The translations under genes and the position numbers were made by a program. A DNA stretch of 64,000 nucleotides, taken from assembly GCF_013426735.1 (NCBI RefSeq), contig NZ_AP023274.1, forward strand, positions 186,001 through 250,000, in the 5' to 3' direction. The notes beneath the pieces are model-generated. The model saw only the letters and a program-made list of their open reading frames with translations, was not told the origin of the DNA and did no database searches. Below are positions 36,563 through 47,500 of this stretch, piece by piece; the first letter of the stretch is position 1, and the number at the start of each line of letters is the position of its first letter. Origin of the DNA: Agrobacterium vitis. Lineage in GTDB: Bacteria; Pseudomonadota; Alphaproteobacteria; Rhizobiales; Rhizobiaceae.

Positions 36563-38814
36563 ACGATACGTCCTGGACGCAACGAACCTCGGAAAGTTCA
36601 GTAGAATTTATATCTATAATTCATATGCTTGAGCATCGTGCTCGGGATATGGCGGATGATGTTGCCATGCGCTTCTTTCATGATGACGCGGTCGCTGCGG
36701 CGCAGGCGAGGCCGGATTCCTGGACCTGGCGCATGCTTCGCGATCGGGCGCGGCGTGTTGGTCAAGAGATTGCGCAGACAGGACTTGTCATCCCCGGCGC
36801 ACGTATTCTCGTGGTCTATCCGCCGGGCCTCGCCTTCATCGCCGCCTTCCTTGGATGCCTTTATGCGGGCACCGTTCCCGTTCCCGTTCCGGCCCCTCGG
36901 CGAGCTGACGGAATCAATCGTTGGCTGCATATCGCGCGGGATGCTGGGATCTCCGGAATTCTCTGTGCCGACGACCTTCTGGACGTGCTTCGCCCCCTTC
37001 AACGGGCAGTCGGGCATGGCTTTGCGCTCGCCCCGCAGGCCGCCGATCCGGCAACCCCGGTTGTCTTTGAAGATGACGGCAGGCCATTCCATGCGCCGGA
37101 GGCAAAACATGTCGCTTTCTTGCAATATACATCGGGTTCGACGAGCGATCCGAAGGGGGTCATGGTCACTCACGGCAACCTCATGGCCAATCTGCGGCAG
37201 ATCAGCACTGCCTTCGAATACGGCCCATCCGACATATCCGCCTGCTGGCTGCCGCACTATCACGATATGGGGCTGATCGACGGCATCCTGTCGCCGGTGT
37301 TCAACGGCTTTCCAGTGGCGCTGATGGCACCTGCCTCGTTCCTGCGTCGGCCTCTGCGCTTTCTGGAGCTGGCAAGCCATGTTCGCGCCACCGTTATAGG
37401 TGGGCCGAATTTTTCCTACGAGCACTGCGTCGATAAATATGCGCCGGAGGCTGCCGCCGGACTTGATCTTTCCACTGTCCGCATCGCCTATAACGGGGCC
37501 GAACCGATCCGCCCGAAAACGCTGGAGCGCTTCACAGCCGCCTTTGCGCCCCACGGTTTCCGTGGCAAGGCCTTTTATTGCTGCTACGGTCAGGCAGAAG
37601 CCACGCTGTTCCAGACGGGTAACAGTCCCGACGATCCACCGCTGATCCTGTCCGTCAGCCGCAAGGCGCTTGTCGAAACCGGGGCTGCGGTCGAAGCGGA
37701 TGATGGCGACGAGCATGATAAGCTCGCCCTTGCCGCCTGCGGCCGCCCTGCCGAGGGGCTTGACCTTGCGCTTGTCGATCCCCAGGCGGGCCTGCGTGTG
37801 GATGATGACACGGTCGGCGAGATCTGGATCCGGGGGCCGAACGTGACCCCCGGCTATTGGGGCCGCGCTAAACTGAACGCAGAGACCTTTGATCAGGTGC
37901 TGGATGGATCGCGTGGCTGGCGCCGGACCGGCGATCTGGGCTTTCGCCGCAATGGGCAGCTCTACATCACTGGTCGGCTGAAAGATCTGGTGATCATCCG
38001 TGGGCAGAACCATCACCCGGAAGATATTGAGCAATCCGTTTTCTCCAGCCATCCGGCGCTTGCACAAGGCCGGGCAGGGGTCTTTGCCATCGAGATTGAT
38101 GGCGAGGAGCAATTGGGCATTGTCTGTGAGCTGACCCGTGAGGCCCTGCGCGATCTTGATGGTGATGACGTCATCCGTGCCGTGCGCGGTGCCGTCTCGC
38201 GCAATCACAATGTCAGGGCCGCCGTCATCGCGCTGCTGCGGCCGAGCAGTCTGCCACGCACGCCGAGCGGAAAAGTTCGCCGCTTCGCTTGCCGACAGGG
38301 GATCGTGACGGGTGATCTGCGCATCGTCGCCCGCTGGGATGCAAAGCCGCAGAGCGTGCTCAATGCCCCGGCAATTGCCGAAAAACGAAGCTGGCGTGAC
38401 CAGCTTTTGCAATCGCCGAAAGCGCTTCGCAAGGAAGCACTCCGGCATCTGCTGCGGCAGGAAGTGGCTATGCTTGCCCGGCTGGGCGAAGGGGATTTGC
38501 CCGGAAATTCCGCTGGCTTCTTCGATCTTGGTCTCGACTCTGTGGCGCTCGTCAATATCGGCGCGACGGTTGAGCGGGAACTCGGCGTGCCGGTCCGGCC
38601 AACACTGATTTTCGAACATCCCACCATATTGGCCCTTTCGGACCATCTCTACGGCCTCATCGAAGACGATCAATCGGAGACCGTGCCTCTTCAGGACGTA
38701 AAGCTCCAGAGCAATGGGCCTGTGGCTCAGACCCCGCCCGCGTTAGCATCTGCCTCTGTCGCCAGCTCCGCTATTACCTCGGAACTTGCTGCCCTGAAGG
38801 CATTGCTTCGTTGA
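36514..38814 (+). CDS. Fatty-acyl-AMP ligase fused to acyl carrier protein (FAAL-ACP)
   Basis: Starter-unit loading protein: it adenylates a fatty or related acid and transfers it to its own carrier domain. The ligase part (about 40-600) shows FLQYTSGSTSDPKGVMVTH, WLPHYHDMGLIDGIL and YCCYGQAEATLF, the FAAL-type versions of the adenylation motifs, and a C-terminal lobe with GRLKDLVIIRGQNHHPEDIE. The carrier domain follows (about 660-740, FFDLGLDSVALVNI). The start is uncertain: 36514 gives 766 residues, and ATG 36553 removes 13 and leaves AAGGGG just upstream. It is the first gene of the plus-strand operon. A lipid tail on the siderophore is therefore likely. Confidence 0.93.
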   Translation: MGGFSAALFSKGWMAVNDTSWTQRTSESSVEFISIIHMLEHRARDMADDVAMRFFHDDAVAAAQARPDSWTWRMLRDRARRVGQEIAQTGLVIPGARILVVYPPGLAFIAAFLGCLYAGTVPVPVPAPRRADGINRWLHIARDAGISGILCADDLLDVLRPLQRAVGHGFALAPQAADPATPVVFEDDGRPFHAPEAKHVAFLQYTSGSTSDPKGVMVTHGNLMANLRQISTAFEYGPSDISACWLPHYHDMGLIDGILSPVFNGFPVALMAPASFLRRPLRFLELASHVRATVIGGPNFSYEHCVDKYAPEAAAGLDLSTVRIAYNGAEPIRPKTLERFTAAFAPHGFRGKAFYCCYGQAEATLFQTGNSPDDPPLILSVSRKALVETGAAVEADDGDEHDKLALAACGRPAEGLDLALVDPQAGLRVDDDTVGEIWIRGPNVTPGYWGRAKLNAETFDQVLDGSRGWRRTGDLGFRRNGQLYITGRLKDLVIIRGQNHHPEDIEQSVFSSHPALAQGRAGVFAIEIDGEEQLGIVCELTREALRDLDGDDVIRAVRGAVSRNHNVRAAVIALLRPSSLPRTPSGKVRRFACRQGIVTGDLRIVARWDAKPQSVLNAPAIAEKRSWRDQLLQSPKALRKEALRHLLRQEVAMLARLGEGDLPGNSAGFFDLGLDSVALVNIGATVERELGVPVRPTLIFEHPTILALSDHLYGLIEDDQSETVPLQDVKLQSNGPVAQTPPALASASVASSAITSELAALKALLR

Positions 38815-38848
38815 GCACAGCATCCGCAATTTGAACGAGAGAAACCCT

Positions 38849-41800
38849 ATGACTGACGTTGAAATCCCGACCCCCGACAGCATAGACCAGAATGAGGTCC
38901 TCTCGATTCTGAAGGATGCGCGCGCGCGTCTGGAGGCGGCGCAAAGGGAGAAGGACGAGCGCGTGGCAATCGTCGGCATGGCCGGGCGCTTTCCCGGAGC
39001 CGATGATATCGACGCGTTCTGGGATCTTTTGGAGCAAGGTCAAAGCGGCCTTCGCTCCATCACGGATCACGAACTGCAAGAGGCTGGCGTCGATCCCAAG
39101 ATGGCGGCCCGGCCGGATTATGTCCGAGTCTGGGGTGGCTTCGACGATCCAACGGCTTTCGATGCCGGTTTCTTCGGTTATTCGCCGCGCGATGCGGAAT
39201 TGCTTGATCCACAACATCGTGTCTTTCTAGAATGCGCAGCGAATGCTCTCGACCATGCGGGCTATAACAGCGCCACCTATGACGGCCGTATCGGTGTCTA
39301 TGCTGGTGGCGCGCTCAACTATCATTTCAGCCAGATACAGGCCAATCCGCAGCTCAGGGAGGCAACAGATCCGATCCATGCGGGCCTTGGCAATGTGCTT
39401 GGCATGATTGCTTCGCGTGTCGCCTACCACCTCGACCTCACCGGGCCAACCGTAGGCGTTCAGGCGACTTGTGCCACGGCGCTCGTGGCGCTTCATCTGG
39501 CGGCACGCGGCCTGTTAGCGCGTGAGGCGGATATGGCGCTGGCGGGTGCCGTTGCCATCGGGCAGCCGCGCCCGGAAGGCTATCTCTACAAGAGCGAAGG
39601 CATCGCTTCGCCGGATGGGGCATGCCGTCCGTTTGACGCCAATGCCAAGGGCACCGTGTTCACCAATGGCGTCGGCGTCCTCGTTCTCAAACGGCTGAGC
39701 GACGCGATTGCTGACGGCGATACAATTCATGCTGTTCTCAGCGGCTCGGCCATCGGCAATGACGGTTCCGCCAAGGTTGGGTTAACAGCGCCCAGCGTTG
39801 CCGGGCAGACGGCGGTGCTTCAGGCAGCCCTTGCCGACGCCCGCCTTGAAGCCTCGGAGGTGGATTATGTCGAAGCACATGGAACCGCCACGGCTCTTGG
39901 CGATCCCATCGAAATCCGCGCCCTGTCCAGTGTTTATGGCGATGCGCTGAAACAGCAGGGCCGCCGCTGCGGTCTTGGTTCTGTGAAGGGCAATCTCGGA
40001 CATATGGATGTGGCCGCCGGAATGGGAGGGCTGATCAAGGCCATTCTTGCGCTGAAGCACCAGATTCTGCCCGCCAGCATCAATTTTACCAGCGCGAACC
40101 CGGCCCTTGATCTGGCGTCAAGTCCTTTCGACATCGTTGCGCAGCAGCGGCCCTGGCCGGTGACAGAGCTGCGCAAGCGTCGCGCGGCCATAAGCGCCTT
40201 TGGCATGGGCGGGATGAATGCGCATGTGATTGTTGAAGAGCCCCCGGTTCGGGAGCGCGAAGCGGACACCACTGGGCCTTATCTCTTGCCACTCTCGGCC
40301 AAGACGCCGGAAGCGCTGGCGGCGATGCGAAGCGCTGTGGCCGATCATCTTGGCACCGATGATGGCGCACAGCTTGCCGATATTGCCTATACGCTCCGGC
40401 AGGGCCGCCGGACGATGGAGCATCGCTTTGTCGCCCTCGCAAAGGACAGAGACGACGCCGCGCAGATCATCCTCAGCGGTGAAGGCCCCCATTGTGTCGC
40501 GGGTGAGCCGCTGGCGGGCGATGCAAGTCTGATCCTCCTGTTTCCCGGACAGGGAGCACAATATCCGGGAATGGCGCGGGCGCTGTACGAGACGGATGCA
40601 ACGTTCCGCACCGCCTTCGATGACTGCCTGCGCTTCGTGCCGCTGGAACTTGACCTCGCGGCCATCATCTTTGGCGATGGCACAACCGTGGAGCAACTTT
40701 CCCGCACAGAGATAACGCAGCCAGCACTTTTCGCGGTCGAATACGCGCTGGCGCAGATGTGGCTTGCCAAGGGCATCAAGCCACGGGCCATGGTCGGTCA
40801 CAGTCTCGGTGAATATGTTGCGGCCTGCCTTGCCGGGGTCTTTTCGCTGCAAGACGCGGTGACGCTGGTTGTTGCCCGCGGGCGGCTGATGCAGGCTTGC
40901 CCGCCCGGTGCCATGCTCTCCGTCATGCTCTCAGAACAGGAGGCGCGCGCATCGCTGTCTCAAGACGTGGACCTTGCTGCCGTCAACGGTCCGCGCAGCA
41001 CGGTTCTGGCGGGCACGGCAGAGGCAATTGCCGAACTCGCGGCCCGGTTTGATCGCAGCGGTATCGGCAGGCAAGACCTCAAGACCTCCCATGCCTTTCA
41101 CAGCTTCATGATGGAGCCTGCACTTGAAGCATTTGGGCAGGTGCTTGGCAGGGTGACGCTCAACCCGCCGCAGATTGACATTGTCTCGAACCTGACGGGC
41201 CATTGGCTGACGGCGCAGGAGGCAACCGACCCAGCCTATTGGGTGGCCCATCTGCGCCAAACCGTTCTGTTCGGGCCCTGCCTTGCGCGGGTGCTTGACT
41301 TGCCGGCCCCGTTTCTTCTCGAAGTTGGACCCGGTTCGACACTGACCCGGCTTGCACGCCAGCAGGGAAAAGCTCAGCTTCGCGTTGCCACCTCGCTGCC
41401 CGATGCGAAGGCACCGCTTGATGCCTGCGACCACGCGCTGCTGGCATTGGCGGAGCTTTGGATCGCTGGTATTGATGTCGAACTTGTTGCCGAAAAAGAT
41501 GCAGGCCCACGTCGCCGCGTGCCACTTCCGACCTACCCTTTCCAGCGCAGTTCCTACGCGATTGCGCGGATTGCACCAACCGAATCCATGCCCGACGAAG
41601 CGGCCCGGCAACCATCAATCGAGGACTGGTTTTACCAGCCGGTCTGGCAACGTGCGCCCTCTGAGCATCTCACAACGAGCGGTCACGAGAATTGGTTGAT
41701 TCTTGGCGGCGAAGAGACCGTAGCGGCGATGGGGCCTGTTCCGGATCTAACCAAGGTCACACGGGTACAGTCTGGCACAGCCTATGGGATTGCCGGGGGC

Positions 41801-43438
41801 ACGTATCACATCGACCCCGCTGACCCGCAGCACTACAGCGCAGTTCTTGCCGATCTTGCAGCGAACGGTGCAACACTGACCCAGATCGTCAATGGCTTCT
41901 CCCTTGACGCAAACGCTGCCCCGGACATGGCTTTCACCAGCGGTTTTGCGCTCGCGAAAGCCCTGACCACGACCGAGAGCCGCCCGCCGCTTCTGACTGT
42001 TCTGGCATGCGGCCTGCATGCTGTGACCGGCGCGGAGGTTATTGATGCGCAGGCGGCCAAAGTGCTTGGCATGCTCCGCGTCCTGCCGCAGGAACTTCCC
42101 GGCATTTCCTGCCGAAGCATCGATTTTCCATCGGCAGAAGGTGCCATTGTTCCCGGCCTCGCTGAGGCGCTATCACGCCCTTGGCGTGACGACAGGACCG
42201 TGATGGCGCTGCGCAATGGCTATTGCTGGGTTGAGAGCCACGTGACGACGTGCCTGCCGGAGCCAGCCTATGTTCCGGCTCTCACGGCGGGGGCCACCTA
42301 CCTCATCGCAGGCGATCTCCTCGACGGTCTTGCCCTCGTTTATGCTAGGTCGCTCGTTCAAACACTGGGCGCGAAGGTTGTCCTTGTTGGACCAAGCGGG
42401 CTTCCGAATGCTGCGGATTGGGAACACTGGCTTGCCTCGCACGGGCCGAAGCATCCGGTTAGCGTGTTGATCCGGGCTTTGCGCGGCATTGGCACACCGG
42501 GCGAGGACTATATGCTGTTCAGCGGTGATCTCGCTGATCCTGCTTGGCTTGCTGCATGCATTGGCGCGCTTGGCGCGCCATTTGGCCCGATCCGTGGGGT
42601 TTTCCAGACGGCAGCGATGGGCGAGGTTTATCACTGCCCGCTCACAGAGGCCACAGTGGAGCGCAATGCTGCACCGTTTGCAACCAAGGTTGATGGCCTA
42701 GACGCTCTGTCAGCGGCGCTTGCCGATCATGCGCCCGATTTCATCCTCGTTCAGTCCTCCCTCTCAACGCTGGTCGGCGGTGCGGGTCTTGCCGCCTATG
42801 CGGGGGCCAACAGCTTTCTTGATGCCTTCGTTGATGCACGGCGCGGCGCACATCGTCCGGTCTGGCAGGCAATCGCGTGGGATACATGCCTTCCTTTTGG
42901 CGCCACGCGAGAGGAGGCAACAGGCTTTCTTAACGATGCGATTGACGCCGATGAGGTCTGGCGGGCAACCCGGGCGGTTCTCGCCCATCCACAGGTCTCC
43001 CGACTTGCCGTGACGCCAGTTGATCTGCGGCATCGCATGGCCGCAGCACGGCAGGAACCAAGGGCCGGTGTGGCCGTGGATCAGAAGGAAAACACCGGGC
43101 GCGAGCGTGTGCAGGCAGCGTTCATCGCCCCGCGCGATCCCATTGAGACCGATGTGGCTGATGTCATGGGAGATCTCCTTGGCATTTCCCGTGTCGGAAT
43201 CGACGACAATTTCTTCGAGCTTGGTGGACATTCCCTGCTTGCCGTTCAGGTCGTGACGCGGTTGCGCAAGCAATTCTCAATCGAGCTGCCCATGCGCGCC
43301 CTGCTGTTTGATGCGCCCACTGTCGGGGGCATCGCGGCCGTCATCCGTGAGCGCCTCGAGGCCGCACGGAAAGAACAGGCAGAGCTTGCCGCCCTTCTGG
43401 ACGACATTGAGGCAGAGGCGCTCCGCAAGGAAGCCTGA
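38849..43438 (+). CDS. Type I PKS module, KS-AT-KR-like-T
   Basis: First chain-extension module after the FAAL. The ketosynthase Cys (about residue 208) sits in an unusual VQATCATALVALH context instead of TACSSS; the two His sites are normal (EAHGTATALGDP, NLGHMDVAAG). The acyltransferase has GHSLGEY and HAFH, typical for malonyl-CoA. The ketoreductase-like region has the Lys, Ser and Tyr positions (ATKVDG, QSSLSTLVG, AAYAGANSF), but the cofactor loop reads LIAGDLLDGLA instead of GGxGxxG. The carrier motif is FFELGGHSLLAVQ (about 1440). The ATG at 38849 follows a GAGAGAAAC stretch; a TTG at 38831 is less likely. The expected product is a beta-ketoacyl thioester. Confidence 0.94.
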   Translation: MTDVEIPTPDSIDQNEVLSILKDARARLEAAQREKDERVAIVGMAGRFPGADDIDAFWDLLEQGQSGLRSITDHELQEAGVDPKMAARPDYVRVWGGFDDPTAFDAGFFGYSPRDAELLDPQHRVFLECAANALDHAGYNSATYDGRIGVYAGGALNYHFSQIQANPQLREATDPIHAGLGNVLGMIASRVAYHLDLTGPTVGVQATCATALVALHLAARGLLAREADMALAGAVAIGQPRPEGYLYKSEGIASPDGACRPFDANAKGTVFTNGVGVLVLKRLSDAIADGDTIHAVLSGSAIGNDGSAKVGLTAPSVAGQTAVLQAALADARLEASEVDYVEAHGTATALGDPIEIRALSSVYGDALKQQGRRCGLGSVKGNLGHMDVAAGMGGLIKAILALKHQILPASINFTSANPALDLASSPFDIVAQQRPWPVTELRKRRAAISAFGMGGMNAHVIVEEPPVREREADTTGPYLLPLSAKTPEALAAMRSAVADHLGTDDGAQLADIAYTLRQGRRTMEHRFVALAKDRDDAAQIILSGEGPHCVAGEPLAGDASLILLFPGQGAQYPGMARALYETDATFRTAFDDCLRFVPLELDLAAIIFGDGTTVEQLSRTEITQPALFAVEYALAQMWLAKGIKPRAMVGHSLGEYVAACLAGVFSLQDAVTLVVARGRLMQACPPGAMLSVMLSEQEARASLSQDVDLAAVNGPRSTVLAGTAEAIAELAARFDRSGIGRQDLKTSHAFHSFMMEPALEAFGQVLGRVTLNPPQIDIVSNLTGHWLTAQEATDPAYWVAHLRQTVLFGPCLARVLDLPAPFLLEVGPGSTLTRLARQQGKAQLRVATSLPDAKAPLDACDHALLALAELWIAGIDVELVAEKDAGPRRRVPLPTYPFQRSSYAIARIAPTESMPDEAARQPSIEDWFYQPVWQRAPSEHLTTSGHENWLILGGEETVAAMGPVPDLTKVTRVQSGTAYGIAGGTYHIDPADPQHYSAVLADLAANGATLTQIVNGFSLDANAAPDMAFTSGFALAKALTTTESRPPLLTVLACGLHAVTGAEVIDAQAAKVLGMLRVLPQELPGISCRSIDFPSAEGAIVPGLAEALSRPWRDDRTVMALRNGYCWVESHVTTCLPEPAYVPALTAGATYLIAGDLLDGLALVYARSLVQTLGAKVVLVGPSGLPNAADWEHWLASHGPKHPVSVLIRALRGIGTPGEDYMLFSGDLADPAWLAACIGALGAPFGPIRGVFQTAAMGEVYHCPLTEATVERNAAPFATKVDGLDALSAALADHAPDFILVQSSLSTLVGGAGLAAYAGANSFLDAFVDARRGAHRPVWQAIAWDTCLPFGATREEATGFLNDAIDADEVWRATRAVLAHPQVSRLAVTPVDLRHRMAAARQEPRAGVAVDQKENTGRERVQAAFIAPRDPIETDVADVMGDLLGISRVGIDDNFFELGGHSLLAVQVVTRLRKQFSIELPMRALLFDAPTVGGIAAVIRERLEAARKEQAELAALLDDIEAEALRKEA

Positions 43439-43482
43439 CTGTCACCTGCCTTCCATCAGCAATATGCAAAGGAACAACAATT

Positions 43483-44550
43483 ATGAAATTCAGCCTGTTT
43501 TATTTCGATGGCGATGGCTCTGCTGCAAGTGGTGACAGCTATCGGCTGCTGATGGACAGCGCAAAGTTTGCCGATGACAATGGCCTGAGCGCGCTCTGGG
43601 TGCCGGAGCGCCATTTCCATGCTTTCGGCGGCCTCTATCCCAATCCGTCGATGATCCATGCCGCACTGGCCATGGTGACGAAGCGGGTGCAATTGCGCTC
43701 CGGCAGCATTGTTCTGCCGCTCCATCATCCCGTGCGTGTGGCGGAAGAAATTGCCGTCGTGGACAATCTCTCGCAAGGCCGTGTGGGTGTCGCGATTGCG
43801 TCGGGCTGGACGCGCAACGAATTCGTGCTGTCGCGTGAGCCACACGGCAGCCGCCGCAGCCTGATGTGGCGGAGCTACGATCAGGTTACCGAGCTGCTTG
43901 CTGGCGAGACGCTGACCTTTGAAGATGCGGAAGGCAACACTGTGGAGGCAAAGACGCTGCCGCGTCCCGTGCAGCCGCGCGTGCCCTTCTGGGTGGCGTG
44001 CCAGTCCATGGAGACCTTTGTGGAAGCGGGCCGTCGCGGCATCAACGTGCTGACGGCATTGCTTGGCGAGACATTGGAAAGCCTGACACCCAAGATCGCC
44101 GCTTATCGCCGGTCGCTGGAAAAGAACGGTTTTGATCCGGCTGCGGGCACCGTGAGTATTATGGTGCACACCTATCTCGGCGGCGATGTCGAGACCGTGA
44201 AGGCCAATGTAAAAGGCCCCTTCAGCGATTATCTCAGAACCCATTATCATCTGCTTGAGGGGCTGGCGCGCAGCATGGGTCTTGATATCGCGCTCGAGAA
44301 TTTCAGCCGGGACGATCTCGACAGCCTGATCGAGTTCGGGGTTGAGGGCTTCATCAAGGGCCGCTCTCTCATCGGCACGCCGGAAAGCACCGCAGAGACA
44401 GTGGAAGCGCTGGGTGCGGCGGGCATTGATGAAATCGCCTGCCTGATCGACTTCGTGCAGGATTACGATCTTGTCATGGGCGGTCTGCCGCATCTCGCGC
44501 GGCTTGCACGCCAGCATGCACCGCAGCCGACAATCGCGCAAGTCGTATAG
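43483..44550 (+). CDS. Luciferase-like FMN-dependent monooxygenase (MupA/Atu3671 family)
   Basis: A stand-alone TIM-barrel flavin monooxygenase of 355 residues of the kind embedded in or next to PKS/NRPS lines (MKFSLFYFDGDGS at the start, LWVPERHFHAFGGLYPNP, RSGSIVLPLHHPVRVAEE, SQGRVGVAIASGW). The family is named for mupirocin MupA and for Atu3671 of the C58 siderophore cluster. In the fabrubactin pathway the flavin monooxygenase FbnE is proposed to drive Favorskii-like rearrangement of the beta-keto backbone, and this protein fills that place. It lies between the PKS and NRPS genes with short gaps (44 and 11 bp) in the same operon. An alternative is simple alpha- or beta-hydroxylation of a carrier-bound chain. 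Confidence 0.92.
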   Translation: MKFSLFYFDGDGSAASGDSYRLLMDSAKFADDNGLSALWVPERHFHAFGGLYPNPSMIHAALAMVTKRVQLRSGSIVLPLHHPVRVAEEIAVVDNLSQGRVGVAIASGWTRNEFVLSREPHGSRRSLMWRSYDQVTELLAGETLTFEDAEGNTVEAKTLPRPVQPRVPFWVACQSMETFVEAGRRGINVLTALLGETLESLTPKIAAYRRSLEKNGFDPAAGTVSIMVHTYLGGDVETVKANVKGPFSDYLRTHYHLLEGLARSMGLDIALENFSRDDLDSLIEFGVEGFIKGRSLIGTPESTAETVEALGAAGIDEIACLIDFVQDYDLVMGGLPHLARLARQHAPQPTIAQVV

Positions 44551-44561
44551 GGAGACTGCCC

Positions 44562-47500
44562 GTGAACTCTGCCGATCCGATTCTGGCGCTGCGCGCCCGC
44601 GTTGCGGCGCTCAGTCCTGCTGAGCGCGAGGCTTTCCGCCGCCAGCTCGAAGCCCGTGGGATCGCCTGGGAACGGGTGGCCCCGGAAGAGACGCCACAAG
44701 AGACGTCAAGGGTGTCAACGCGCCCCGCCCGCTTGCCGTTGACACCCGGCCAGAAGCATTTCTGGCTCCAGCAGAGCCTCTATCCCGAGAGTTCTGCTTA
44801 TCACGTCGCCTATCGCTGGCGGTTTGAGGGGCCGCTTGATCGTGCAGCGCTGGAGCGGAGCCTTGCAACAATCGTTTCCCGGCATGCGCCGCTCAGAACC
44901 GCCTTTCCCGTCGAGGCGGGCGAGCCTTGGCAGGAGGTTCATCCAGACCATGCTTTTGCTCTGGGCTTTACCGATCTGGAAGCGACAGGCGAAGATGGCG
45001 AGGCGCTGGCGCTGGCGGTTGCCACGGAATCTTTCGATCTCTCAAAGGCACCGCTGATCCGGGCACATCTCTTCCGGCAGCATGAGAGCGAACACCTGCT
45101 GGCGATCACCCTCCATCACATCGTTGCGGATGGCTGGTCACGCGGCGTGCTGATGCGCGAGCTGACGGCCTGCTACCGCGCCTATCGTATGGGTGCCGTG
45201 CCCGCGCTTTCGCCCATCACCCGTGATTTTGGGGATCTGGTTCTCGATCAACACGCGTGGCTTCAGCGCCAAGATTGCGGACGATCCCGCGACTACTGGA
45301 AACAAACCCTCGCCGATCTCAAGCCGCTGGAATTGCCAAGCGACCGATCCCGCAGCAGCAGCGTTGAGATGACGGCGGCCACCGCGACACGGGTTATTCC
45401 CGTCTCGGTGTCGTCACAGGTCGCCTCGCTTGCCAGCCAGCTTGGAACCACGCCTTTTGTGGTGATGGCTGCGGCCTTTTCGCTGCTGCTTCATCGCTAC
45501 AGTGGCGAGCGGGACCTGTCGGTCTGCGTGCCCGTCGCCGGACGGAACGATCCGGATGCCGCAGGGCTGATTGGTCTGTTTACCAACACATTGGTGCTGC
45601 GCGCGCAACTCGACCCGCGCATGACGTTTTCGCAATGGGTCGGGGCGGTTCAGGAGCGCTTCTCGGACGCGCTCGACCATCAGGCATTTCCCTTTCCGCT
45701 GATTGCTGAGGCACTTGGCATGAGCCGCGACCAACGGCAGAGCCCGCTCTCGCAGGTTATGTTCCAGTTGCAGTCGCAAGACTACCGCGCACAGAATGCC
45801 GAGCAGATCGATTTCGGCATCGACGATCTCATTGTTCGCCAACAGCCAGCACGGCTGAGTGAAACAAAGGTCGATCTCAGCTGGTATGTGATGGAGCGGG
45901 AATCCGGCTATCTGCTGAACATCGAATATCGCGTGGCGATCTTTGATGCCTGGCGGATCGAGCGCATGGCAGCCCATTTCGAGGTTTTGCTCGGCTCTAT
46001 CCTGCAATCTCCCAATGCTCTGCTGCCAACGCTTGCCTATCTCTCAAAGGAAGAGCATGCCGCCGTGGTAGCGCTTGGAACGCCAACCGCACGGCCTGTG
46101 CCTGACATCACCGTGCACGATGCGATTGCGCAAGTTGCCTTTCGCCAACCCGATGCGATTGCACTGGAAAGCAAGGGCCGCAGTTGGACCTATGGCACAC
46201 TTCAGAAAGATGTGGATGCGCTTGCAGAAACACTCGTCAGCCTTTCGGTTTGCCCCGGCGATAGGGTTGCCGTTTCGCTGCCGGGCAGGGGGCAATCCGT
46301 CATTGCCTTCCTTGCCATTCTGAAAGCGGGTGCCGTCTATGTTCCGCTCGATCCCGATCATCCGGCGGACCGGGTTGCCTATGTGCTTGAGGATTCCGGT
46401 GTCAGTCTGGTCTTGACGGACAGGGCAGATCTCTATCCGGCCCAGCGCTCCCTTGATCCGACCCGCCCAATGCCAGTGAGCGAGACCCCTGCAGCGCTGC
46501 CGGCCTCCGATCCCGCGCGCATCGCCTATCTTCTCTACACCAGCGGCAGTACGGGCCGCCCCAACGGCGTGCCGATTGCCCATGCAAGCCTGCTCAATCA
46601 CCTGCGCTCCATGGCCGTCTCGCCGGGGCTTGCGCCCGGTGATCGGCTTTTGGCAATCACCACGCCCACCTTCGACATTTCCATTCTGGAAATGCTCCTG
46701 CCGCTCAGCGTCGGCGCGACCACCGTGCTTTACGGCCAAGACCTGCTGCTTGCGCCACAGCGGCTTGCCGATGTGCTTGTCACGGATCGCATCTCGCATT
46801 TGCAGGCAACACCCGCCTATTGGCGCATGTTGATCGACAGCGGTTGGGAGGGATTGCCGCATCTGATCGCCCTTTGCGGCGGCGAGGCACTGGATGCGCC
46901 GCTTGCCCGCAAGCTGATTGATCGCACGAAAGAGCTGTGGAACGTCTATGGGCCGACGGAGGCGACAATCTGGGCAAGCGCGCTGAAGGTCACCCACGCC
47001 CACGCGGAAAGCGGCAAAGTGCCCGTTGGTGGCCTCCTCGACAATACCCACCTCCACGTTCTCGACGCCTATATGCAGCCCTTACCGCGCGGCATTGGCG
47101 GCGAACTCTATATCGGCGGGCCGTGCCTCAGCCCCGGTTACTGGAACCGCCCGGCTCTCACAGCCTCCCGTTTCGTGCCGAACCCGTTCTACGATGAAAA
47201 CAGCCCTGCGCTGAGGCTCTATCGCACAGGCGATGCAGTTGTTCGTCTGGCAAATAGCGAGATCGAATTTATCGGCCGCACGGATTTTCAGGTCAAGCTG
47301 CGCGGCTACCGCATCGAGATCGGCGAGATCGAAGACAAATTGCTGCGCGAAAGCATTGTTGAGCAGGCCATCGTCACGCTTGACGCCGAAAACGAACGGC
47401 TGATTGCCTATGTGTTCGTTCGCGATTGGCCGACGACGAACGATGGCGAGATTGAGCGCAAGCTGCGCCAGTCGCTGTCTGCGCAATTGCCGCGTTACAT

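Noticed and set aside
36598..38673. 691-codon minus-strand frame opposite the acyl-AMP ligase gene
   Set aside because: It mirrors the ligase codons and has no recognisable domain; the sense strand has complete FAAL and ACP motifs.
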